DNA from: CAZEFK01 sp964511405
GTDB taxonomy: Bacteria > Pseudomonadota > Alphaproteobacteria > Elsterales > Elsteraceae
Length of the DNA stretch: 29,826 nt
Reading direction: 5' to 3'
Assembly: GCA_964511405.1 (NCBI GenBank)
Contig: CAZEFK010000083.1
Coordinates: 1 to 29,826 of the forward strand
A model generated the notes under the pieces. It was not told the origin of the DNA, ran no database searches, and worked only from the letters and a program-made list of their open reading frames with translations. The position numbers and the translations under genes were made by a program. Shown piece by piece: positions 23,687-29,826 of the stretch; the stretch's first letter is position 1, and every line of letters begins with the position of its first letter.

Positions 23687-23807
23687 CGTCGGGACGCTCC
23701 AGCCGGGCCCGGCCACCGGGCCGACTCCAGGCTGACACGGACCGGCGCGGGTTTCAAAGGCCGCGCTCAGCCGCCCTGCATGCGTTCACCACGACACACC
23801 GATGTCG

Positions 23808-23823
23808 CATAATGCATATTATG
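23808..23823. promoter_or_regulatory. AT-rich inverted repeat between the MBL hydrolase and the Ala-rich protein gene
   Basis: CATAATGCATATTATG has 6-bp perfect arms around GCAT in otherwise GC-rich DNA. It lies just after the MBL gene stop and 122 nt before the downstream minus-strand start. It may be an operator or part of a promoter for the Ala-rich protein gene; a TTGACG stands next to it on the minus strand, but no well-spaced -10 follows. Confidence 0.4.
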
Positions 23824-23826
23824 TCG

Positions 23827-24594
23827 TCAAAGCGTGACCGTGAGCCCGTCATGGCCGGGTTCCACGCCGGCCGGCAGCAGCTGCCTGAGGTACTGATAAT
23901 CGAGGTCTTCGCCCATATGGGTCAGGATCGCCCGGGCCGGCCGCACGCGCGCGATCCAGGCCAGCACGGTGCCCAGGTCGGCATGGGTCGAATGCGGCCG
24001 CTCGCGCAAGCAGTCGACGATCCAGACCTCGATGCCGGCCAGCTGGTCGAAGGCCGCATCCGACAGGCGCACGACGTCGGTCGAATAGGCAAAGCGCCCG
24101 AACCGGAAGCCAAGCGACGTCGTGAAGCCGTGGTCCTGCTCGATCGGCAGCACGGCGATGTCGCCGATCCGGAACGGCCCCGTGATCTCGTGCGGCACCA
24201 GGACGGGTTTGTAGTAGCGCCCGGCGCCCGGCTCCAGGGGCTCGAAGGCGTAGCCGAAGGCGCGCCGGACATGGGCCAGCGTGGCGGCGCTGCCATGGAC
24301 GTCGAGCGGCTGGCCCGTCGCGACATTGACCCAGCGCAGGTCGTCGATGCCATTGACATGGTCGGCATGGGCGTGGGTCCACAGCACCGCGTCCAGCCGG
24401 GCCACGTCGGCGGCCAGCAGTTGCTGGCGCAGGTCGGGCGACGTGTCGACCAGGATCCGCGTGCCGCCGTCCTCGACCAGGATCGAGCTGCGCAGCCGGC
24501 GATTGCGGGGCTCGGCCGGGTCGCAGCGGCCCCAGCGCGGCCCAACCGTCGGGACACCGCCGGACCCGCCGCAGCCAAGCATGGTCACGCGCAT
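23827..24594 (-). CDS. PhnP-like metallo-beta-lactamase-fold hydrolase
   Basis: Protein of 255 residues of the metallo-beta-lactamase superfamily. It starts VTMLGCGGSGGVP, the usual beginning of the PhnP/RNase Z-like branch, and has the metal motif THAHADH (His74, His76, Asp78, His79). Later ligands are probably in PIEQDHGF, the Asp of AYSTDVVRLS and the His of LTHMGED. By family it is a phosphodiesterase acting on cyclic phosphates or nucleotides; the substrate is unknown. It follows tatD with a 10-nt overlap, as is common in Alphaproteobacteria, where it closes the tmk-holB-metG-tatD operon. Confidence 0.9.
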   Translation of the reverse strand: MRVTMLGCGGSGGVPTVGPRWGRCDPAEPRNRRLRSSILVEDGGTRILVDTSPDLRQQLLAADVARLDAVLWTHAHADHVNGIDDLRWVNVATGQPLDVHGSAATLAHVRRAFGYAFEPLEPGAGRYYKPVLVPHEITGPFRIGDIAVLPIEQDHGFTTSLGFRFGRFAYSTDVVRLSDAAFDQLAGIEVWIVDCLRERPHSTHADLGTVLAWIARVRPARAILTHMGEDLDYQYLRQLLPAGVEPGHDGLTVTL

Positions 24595-25391
24595 GCGGCG
24601 AAGGCTTGCGGCGGCGTCACTTTCTTGAACAAACAGAAAAAGTTAGCCGACGTTGTTGAAGCGATTTCTGAGATCCCGACACCATACAGCCCGGCCACCG
24701 CGGCCGCGGTATGGGCGACGAAGGCCGGTTCGTTGCGGGCGCCGCGCTTGGGCACCGGCGCCAGATAGGGGGCGTCGGTCTCGACCAACAGGCGGTCCAG
24801 CGGCACCCGCCGCGCGGCGGCGCGCACGGCCTCGGCCTTCTTGAAGGTCACGATCCCGGACAGCGATACGTACAGACCTAATTTCACTGCTTCGTCAGCT
24901 AGATAGTCGGTTCCGCTAAAGCAATGGATGAGCCCCGGGAACGCCCCCTTCCCGGTTTCCTCGGCCAGGATCTCGATCGTTTCGCGGTCGGCATCGCGAG
25001 TATGCACGATCAGCGGCAGCCCGGTCGTCCGCGCCGCCGCGATATGGGCGCGGAAGCTGGCCGCCTGCCGATCGCGCGGGCTGTGGTCGTAATAGAAATC
25101 GAGGCCGGTCTCGCCGATGCCCACGACCTTGGGATGGCGGGCGGCCTCGATCAGGCGCTCGGCGTCGAGGCCCCAGTCCTCGGCGGCCTCGTGCGGATGG
25201 ACGCCGACCGAGCACCAGACCTCGGGGAAGCGCTCGGCCACGGCCCGCACCTTCGGAAAGCCGGCGAAGCTGGTCGAAATCGTGACCATCAGCCCGACCC
25301 CGGCCGCCCGCGCCCGCGTCACCACCTGGTCCAGTTCGTCGGCGAACTCCGGAAAATCCAGGTGGCAGTGGCTGTCGACCAGCAGCGTCAC
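24585..25391 (-). CDS. tatD: TatD-family metal-dependent hydrolase (YcfH type)
   Basis: Protein of 268 residues with the amidohydrolase-like metal motifs of TatD nucleases: DSHCHLD (His8, His10), the Glu in GIGETGLDFYYD, and later LIVHTRDA, IHCFSGT and VETDAPYLAP. These enzymes are Mg-dependent DNases, and some act as D-aminoacyl-tRNA deacylases. The GTG start overlaps the metG stop (GTGA), giving coupled translation. Two stretches of unusually AT-rich codons occur in the gene (around 24620-24680 and 24865-24925). The neighbourhood with tmk and holB is shared with many bacteria, including the E. coli ycfH locus. Confidence 0.93.
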   Translation of the reverse strand: MTLLVDSHCHLDFPEFADELDQVVTRARAAGVGLMVTISTSFAGFPKVRAVAERFPEVWCSVGVHPHEAAEDWGLDAERLIEAARHPKVVGIGETGLDFYYDHSPRDRQAASFRAHIAAARTTGLPLIVHTRDADRETIEILAEETGKGAFPGLIHCFSGTDYLADEAVKLGLYVSLSGIVTFKKAEAVRAAARRVPLDRLLVETDAPYLAPVPKRGARNEPAFVAHTAAAVAGLYGVGISEIASTTSANFFCLFKKVTPPQAFAACA

Positions 25392-26923
25392 GACCCGGCC
25401 TCGGGGGCGACGTAGCGCGGGAACACGCCCTGCGGGCTCGGCAGCGGCGTGCCCGGCACCAGCGCGTGCCCCGGCCCCAGGCGGTCGAAGCCGGCCGGCT
25501 CCAGCCCCAACTGCGCCAGCAGCCGGGCCGCCGAGGTCGGCATGAAGGGCTGCACCAGCAGGCCGACATGGCGCACCACCTCGGCCAGCACGTACAGCAC
25601 CGTCGCCATCCGCGCCGGGTCGGTCTTGCGTAGCGCCCAGGGCGCCTGCTCGTCGACATAGCGGTTGGCGGCGCTGACCACCTCCCAGATCGCCTCGAGC
25701 GCGCGGTGGAACGCCTGCTCGGTCATCAGCGGCCGGATCTGGTCCAGCAGGCCGTGGGCGCGCGCCAGCATCGCCCGGTCGGCCTCGGAATGGGCGCCCG
25801 GCGTCGGCACCCGGCCCTCGCAGTTGCGCGCGACCATGCTGAGCGAGCGCTGCGCCAGGTTGCCCAGGTCATTGGCCAGGTCGGTGTTGATGCGCTTGAC
25901 CATCTGCTCATGCCGGAAGTCGCCGTCATTGCCGAACGGCACCTCGCGCAGCAGGAAGTAGCGCACCGGATCCAGGCCGTAGGTCTCGACCAGCTTCACC
26001 GGGTCGATGACGTTGCCCAGCGACTTCGAGATCTTCTGGCCTTCGTTGGTCCACCAGCCATGGGCGTAGACCCGCCGCGGCGGCGGCAGGCCGGCGGCCA
26101 TCAGCATCGCCGGCCAGATCACCGAATGGAAGCGCACGATGTCCTTGCCGACCATGTGCAGGTCGGCCGGCCAGAAGGTCCGGAAATCGTCGCACTGCTC
26201 GTCGGGATAGCCGACCGCGCTCATATAGTTGGTCAGCGCGTCGATCCAGACATACATGACGTGCGCCGGGTCGCCCGGCACCGGGATGCCCCAGCTGAAG
26301 CTGGTGCGCGACACCGACAGGTCCTGCAGGCCGGAGCGGATGAAGCTCAGCATCTCGTTGCGCCGGCTGGCCGGGCCGACGAACTCCGGGTTCTGCTCAT
26401 AGTACGCCAGCAGCCGGTCGCCCCACTGCGACAGGCGGAAGAAATAGCTGGGCTCCTCGACCCACTCGACCGGGGCGCCGGTCGGCGCCTTGCCGTCGAC
26501 CAGGTCGCTCTCGGCGTAGTAGGTCTCGTCGCGTACCGAGTACCAGCCGCTGTAGGAGCCGAGATAGATCTCGCCGCGCTCGGCCAGCCGCGTCCACAGC
26601 GCCTGGCACGACGTGATGTGACGGGGCTCGGTGGTGCGGATGAAGTCGTCGTTGCTGAAGCCCATGACCCGGGCCAGCTCGCGGAACGCCCCCGACACGC
26701 GGTCGGTGAAGGTCTGCGGATCGAGGCCGGCGGCGGCCGCCGCCTTTTCCACCTTCTGGCCGTGCTCGTCGGTGCCGGTCAGGAAGCGGACCCGGCGGCC
26801 GTCCAGGCGCATGAAGCGCGCCAGGGCGTCGGTCGCCAGCGTCGTGTAGGCGTGCCCGATATGGGGCACGTCGTTGACGTAATAGATCGGCGTGGTGAGG
26901 TAGTAGGCGTCACGCCTGGACAT
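25388..26923 (-). CDS. metG: Methionyl-tRNA synthetase
   Basis: Class I synthetase of 511 residues. The HIGH motif is in NDVPHIGHAY (residues 21-24) and the second ATP motif reads KISKS (residues 297-301), a variant of KMSKS. The connective region (GWYSVRDETYYAESDLVDG) has no cysteine cluster, so it lacks the zinc knuckle found in E. coli MetRS. There is no C-terminal dimerisation domain, so it is the short form usual in Alphaproteobacteria. The start at MSRRDAYYLTTPIYYVND is chosen by family alignment; 50 further upstream codons are open but overlap the holB gene end. 44 nt separate it from holB. Confidence 0.96.
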   Translation of the reverse strand: MSRRDAYYLTTPIYYVNDVPHIGHAYTTLATDALARFMRLDGRRVRFLTGTDEHGQKVEKAAAAAGLDPQTFTDRVSGAFRELARVMGFSNDDFIRTTEPRHITSCQALWTRLAERGEIYLGSYSGWYSVRDETYYAESDLVDGKAPTGAPVEWVEEPSYFFRLSQWGDRLLAYYEQNPEFVGPASRRNEMLSFIRSGLQDLSVSRTSFSWGIPVPGDPAHVMYVWIDALTNYMSAVGYPDEQCDDFRTFWPADLHMVGKDIVRFHSVIWPAMLMAAGLPPPRRVYAHGWWTNEGQKISKSLGNVIDPVKLVETYGLDPVRYFLLREVPFGNDGDFRHEQMVKRINTDLANDLGNLAQRSLSMVARNCEGRVPTPGAHSEADRAMLARAHGLLDQIRPLMTEQAFHRALEAIWEVVSAANRYVDEQAPWALRKTDPARMATVLYVLAEVVRHVGLLVQPFMPTSAARLLAQLGLEPAGFDRLGPGHALVPGTPLPSPQGVFPRYVAPEAGS

Positions 26924-26967
26924 GGGCGGTCCTTGGGCTCGGGTCGGGGGGCTCGGGTCGAGCAGGA

Positions 26968-28044
26968 TCAGCTGCGATTGGATCCCAACGCCGTCAGCGC
27001 GTCCAGGATCGCTTGGCGGCGGTCGAGGTTGAGGCCGTCGGCCCGGGCGAACGTCGCGCCGATGTTTTCCCACAGCGCCACCAGCCGTTCAAGGCCGTGG
27101 CGGTCGAGCAGCCGGCGGCCGGCCTCGGCTTCGCCCGCCACCACCTCGGGCGGCAAGACGCCGCGCGCCGCCGCCCGCGCCAGCCGCGCCAACCACCACG
27201 GCAGCAGCTCGGCCACGCAGTCATAGGCCGCCCCCTGCCCCGGCCGTGTCAGCCGCTCGGCCAAGTCGTGCGCGGCGACCGGATCGGCGCGGCCGATCAC
27301 GGCGACCAGCGTCCGGTACAGCTCCAGACCGCCCTGCTCGGCCAGCCGCAGCGCCCGCCCCGGGCTGCCCTCGGCCAACAGCGCCAGGCTGCGCCGCTCC
27401 GGCGCCGGCAGGTCGGGCAGCCGCCGCGCCAGCAGGCGGTCGAGGTCGGCGTCGGCCAGCGGCATCAGGCCCAGGCGCCGACAGCGCGAGCGGATGGTCG
27501 CCAGCAGCCCGCCCGGCGCATGCGCCACCAGCAGCAGCAGCGCCTGCGGCGGCGGTTCCTCCAGCAGCTTCAGCAGCGCGTTGGCGGCGTTGAGGTTGAG
27601 CTCATCGGCCGAGTCGACAATGACCACCCGCCAGCCGCCCTCGCCCGCCGTCCGATGCAGGAAGCGGCCGACCGCCCGCACCTGGTCGACGCTGATCACC
27701 GTCGCCAGCCGGCCGTCCTTGCCCGCCAGCCGCTCCAGGGTCATCAGGTCGGGGTGGCTGCCCGCCGCGACCCGCCGGAAGACCGGGTGGTCGGGGTCCA
27801 TGGCCAGGTCGGCCGGCGCGCCGAACAGGCCGCCATCGCCGCCCGCGCCGGCCAGCACGAAGCGCGCCACCCGGAACGCGAAGGTCGCCTTGCCGATCCC
27901 GGCCGGCCCGGCGATCAGCCAGGCATGGTGCGGCCGACCGCGCGCCCAGGCGTCCAGGATCTGGGCCTCGGCGGCGCCATGGCCGACCAGCTCGGCCTCG
28001 ACCCGCGGGCCCGCCGGCGCCGCGACCGGCTCGGCGGCAGCCAC
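26968..28044 (-). CDS. holB: DNA polymerase III subunit delta'
   Basis: Clamp-loader subunit of 358 residues. The AAA+ region includes HHAWLIAGPAGIGKATFAFRVA with a P-loop (residues 46-54), the SVDQVRAVGRFL helix, VVIVDSADELNLNAANALLKLLEEPP and the SRC motif (IRSRCRRL). The cysteines of the E. coli zinc module are absent, leaving only a few Cys. The subunit forms part of the complex that loads the beta clamp. The GTG start follows the tmk stop by 3 nt, the usual tmk-holB pair. The Arg- and Ala-rich C-terminal third is less conserved. Confidence 0.93.
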   Translation of the reverse strand: MAAAEPVAAPAGPRVEAELVGHGAAEAQILDAWARGRPHHAWLIAGPAGIGKATFAFRVARFVLAGAGGDGGLFGAPADLAMDPDHPVFRRVAAGSHPDLMTLERLAGKDGRLATVISVDQVRAVGRFLHRTAGEGGWRVVIVDSADELNLNAANALLKLLEEPPPQALLLLVAHAPGGLLATIRSRCRRLGLMPLADADLDRLLARRLPDLPAPERRSLALLAEGSPGRALRLAEQGGLELYRTLVAVIGRADPVAAHDLAERLTRPGQGAAYDCVAELLPWWLARLARAAARGVLPPEVVAGEAEAGRRLLDRHGLERLVALWENIGATFARADGLNLDRRQAILDALTALGSNRS

Positions 28045-28047
28045 CGC

Positions 28048-28683
28048 CTACAGGCCCAGGCGCTGGGCGACGATCGGCCAGAGCGCCCGGTGCACCGACT
28101 CGGCGTCGCCCCCGGCGTCGATCACGCGGCAGCGCTCCGGCTCGGCGGCGGCGATCGCCAGGTAACCCCGGCGCAGCCGCTCATGGAAGTCGACGCCCTT
28201 CGCCTCGAAGCGGGCGGCGCCGCCGCGGTCGCGGCTGCGCGCCAGCCCGGCTTCGACCGGCAGGTCGAGGATGAGCGTCAGGTCGGGCGTCAGGTCGCCG
28301 ACCGCGATCCGCCGCAGCTGCTCCAGCAGGTCGAGCGGCACGCCGCCGGCATGGCCCTGATAGGCCGTGGTCGAGTCGAAGAAGCGATCGGAGATGACGA
28401 CGGCGCCCCGGGCGAGCGCCGGCCGGATCGTCGCCGCCACATGCGAGCGGCGCGCGGCACTCATCAGAAGCGCTTCGGTGACGGCATCCCAGCGGTCGGG
28501 CGCGCCTGTGACCACCAGCGCCCGGATCTCCTCGGCCCCCGGCGCGCCGCCGGGCTCGCGCGTGGTCACGACCTCGCGGCCGGCCGCGCGCAGCGCCTCG
28601 GCCAGCCGCCGGACCTGGGTCGACTTGCCGGCACCGTCGCCACCTTCGACGGTGATGAACCGCCCGGGATCAGTGCGCCCCAT
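28048..28683 (-). CDS. tmk: Thymidylate kinase
   Basis: dTMP kinase of 211 residues. The P-loop is GGDGAGKST (residues 14-22), REPGG is the dTMP-binding loop, and SDRFFDSTTAYQG is the DR(Y/F) motif. The LID region has Arg-rich SRDRGGAARFEAKG. It phosphorylates dTMP to dTDP for DNA synthesis. The ATG overlaps the end of the upstream carboxypeptidase gene by 14 nt, and holB follows after 3 nt, so all are probably transcribed together. Confidence 0.96.
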   Translation of the reverse strand: MGRTDPGRFITVEGGDGAGKSTQVRRLAEALRAAGREVVTTREPGGAPGAEEIRALVVTGAPDRWDAVTEALLMSAARRSHVAATIRPALARGAVVISDRFFDSTTAYQGHAGGVPLDLLEQLRRIAVGDLTPDLTLILDLPVEAGLARSRDRGGAARFEAKGVDFHERLRRGYLAIAAAEPERCRVIDAGGDAESVHRALWPIVAQRLGL

Positions 28684-29826
28684 TGCCGAACAGCAGGTAG
28701 GAGGCGGCGGCAGCCATGCGCCCGAACACGCCCAGGCGCTCGACGCTCTGCCCGGCCGCCAAGGGCGCCTGGATCGCGTCGATGGTCGGCGCCGTCACAA
28801 TCAACTGGCCGATGGTCTGGCCCTGCACCACCGGCGCCTGGAGCGGGTTGTCGTAGCTCGCCACCACCTTGAGGTCGCGGCGCACCCGGCGCGGTACGGT
28901 GACCACGATCGGCGCCGCGGCGACCAGATCGACCGTCTTCTGGGCGCCGAGCCAGACGTCGGCCTTGTCGACCACGTCGCCAGCCTTGAACAGCGCCACG
29001 TTCTCGAACTCGCGATAGGCCCAGTCGAGCACCCGCTCGCTCTCCTGGGAGCGCGCCTTGTTGGTGGCCAAGCCGTTCAGCACCATGATGATCCGGCGTC
29101 CGCCCTCGCGGACCGCGGAGACGGCCAGGCCAAAGCCGCCGGCCTCGGTATGGCCGGTCTTCAGTCCGTCGACACCCAGGTTCTTGGACAAGAGTGGGTT
29201 CCGGTTGAACTGCCGGATACCGTTGTAGGCGTATTCGCGCTCGGCGTAGTATTTGTAGAAATTGGGATGGTCCAAGATCGAACGCTTGGCCAGGATTGCC
29301 AGGTCGTGGGCCGTGCTCCAGTGGTCGGGATCGGGGTAGCCGGCAGCGTTGCGGAAGGTGGTGTCGCGCATGCCCATGGCCTTGGCGCGCTTGTTCATCT
29401 CATCCGCGAACGACTCCTCGCTGCCGCTGATGCCTTCGGCCAACACGATGGCCGCATCGTTGCCGGACTGCACGACCAGGCCCTGGATCAGCTGCTCGAC
29501 GGTCGGCCGGGACGCGAGGTCCAGGAACATGGTCGAGCTGTCGCTCTTGGCACCGCCGCGGCGCCAGGCGTCCTCGCTGACCGAGAACTGGTCGGTCATC
29601 CGCAGCTCGCCCTTCTGCAGCTTGTCGAAGACGATGTAGGCGGTCATCATCTTAGTCATCGACGACGGCGTCATGCGCTGGTCGCCGTTCTTGTCCAGCA
29701 GCACGGCGCCGGTATTGGCGTCGATGACGTAGGCGAACTCGGCCGTCGTGTCGATCCAGGGATAGCCCGAAGCCGTGGTGCACCGCGAGGAGCTCGAGCA
29801 GAGCCTCGCGGAGTGGGTGTGAGAGG
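28670..29826 (-). CDS. dacC: D-alanyl-D-alanine carboxypeptidase (PBP5/6 family), 5' end outside window
   Basis: Peptidase S11 family, at least 350 residues visible. The three active-site motifs are SMTK (29651-29662), SGN (29459-29467) and KTG (29153-29161). The C-terminal beta-rich domain (PBP5_C) follows, ending without an obvious strong amphipathic anchor but with a short hydrophobic stretch (AAAASYLLFG). The enzyme trims the terminal D-Ala of peptidoglycan stem peptides in the periplasm. The frame stays open to the window edge; the stretch before DTTAEFAYVIDANTG (SARLCSSSSRC) does not look like a normal mature N-terminus, and a 29-nt inverted repeat lies there, so the true 5' end may differ. 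The dacC symbol follows common alphaproteobacterial usage. Confidence 0.9.
   Translation of the reverse strand, partial: SHTHSARLCSSSSRCTTASGYPWIDTTAEFAYVIDANTGAVLLDKNGDQRMTPSSMTKMMTAYIVFDKLQKGELRMTDQFSVSEDAWRRGGAKSDSSTMFLDLASRPTVEQLIQGLVVQSGNDAAIVLAEGISGSEESFADEMNKRAKAMGMRDTTFRNAAGYPDPDHWSTAHDLAILAKRSILDHPNFYKYYAEREYAYNGIRQFNRNPLLSKNLGVDGLKTGHTEAGGFGLAVSAVREGGRRIIMVLNGLATNKARSQESERVLDWAYREFENVALFKAGDVVDKADVWLGAQKTVDLVAAAPIVVTVPRRVRRDLKVVASYDNPLQAPVVQGQTIGQLIVTAPTIDAIQAPLAAGQSVERLGVFGRMAAAASYLLFGNGAH

Noticed and set aside
27013..28872. Long plus-strand ORF (619 codons) opposite holB/tmk/dacC
   Set aside because: Shadow of three overlapping housekeeping genes; Arg/Gln/Pro-rich with no motif.
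1..29826. tRNA, rRNA, CRISPR arrays, insertion sequences or phage genes
   Set aside because: No repeat-spacer pattern, transposase-like ORF, terminal repeats or tRNA-like cloverleaf was recognised by reading; a covariance-model search was not possible.

Overview
The window is GC-rich chromosomal DNA, close to 70% G+C by eye, from an alphaproteobacterium, most likely of the Rhodospirillales/Azospirillales type. That placement is an inference from protein similarity and gene order. Two conserved alphaproteobacterial neighbourhoods frame it. At the left is ntrC-ntrY-ntrX-dat-HAD-hfq-hflX; at the right, on the minus strand, is dacC-tmk-holB-metG-tatD-MBL hydrolase. I see no rRNA, tRNA, CRISPR array, insertion sequence or phage gene.

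Left backbone (1-8537, + strand): the 3' part of ntrC, the membrane nitrogen sensor kinase gene ntrY, its regulator ntrX (GTG start, 11-nt overlap with ntrY), a D-amino-acid aminotransferase and a HAD phosphatase joined by an ATGA overlap, then hfq, hflX and an inositol-monophosphatase-like gene, packed with a 1-nt gap and an ATGA overlap.

Accessory block 1 (8544-15576): a small secreted protein and an orphan periplasmic binding protein are transcribed divergently. Next, a TetR regulator is divergent from an isopenicillin-N-synthase-like 2-oxoglutarate/Fe(II) oxygenase followed by a complete polyamine/spermidine-type ABC importer (binding protein, two permeases, ATPase). A perfect 7-4-7 inverted repeat in the divergent gap is a good candidate TetR operator. 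This looks like an uptake-plus-oxidation cassette for an unidentified small molecule.

Minus-strand trio (15593-17791): mazG-ydfG-ogt, with 4- and 8-nt gaps, encodes nucleotide-pool cleaning, an SDR reductase and DNA alkyl repair. mazG carries a 15-bp minisatellite in its inter-domain linker.

Accessory block 2 (17859-23686): a promoter with a half-palindromic AT-rich site, a possible 19-codon leader ORF whose stop overlaps the GTG start of the ATPase, and a FrcA/FrcB/FrcC-like sugar ABC importer. A GntR/FCD-type regulator with two apparent winged-helix domains lies convergently. A low-specificity threonine aldolase and an unrecognised Ala-rich protein with a CxC motif follow; their stop codons overlap.

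Right backbone (23827-29826, - strand): D-alanyl-D-alanine carboxypeptidase (incomplete at the window edge), thymidylate kinase, DNA polymerase III delta', methionyl-tRNA synthetase, TatD nuclease and a PhnP-like metallo-beta-lactamase-fold hydrolase form one tightly packed operon, mostly with overlapping or near-abutting ends.
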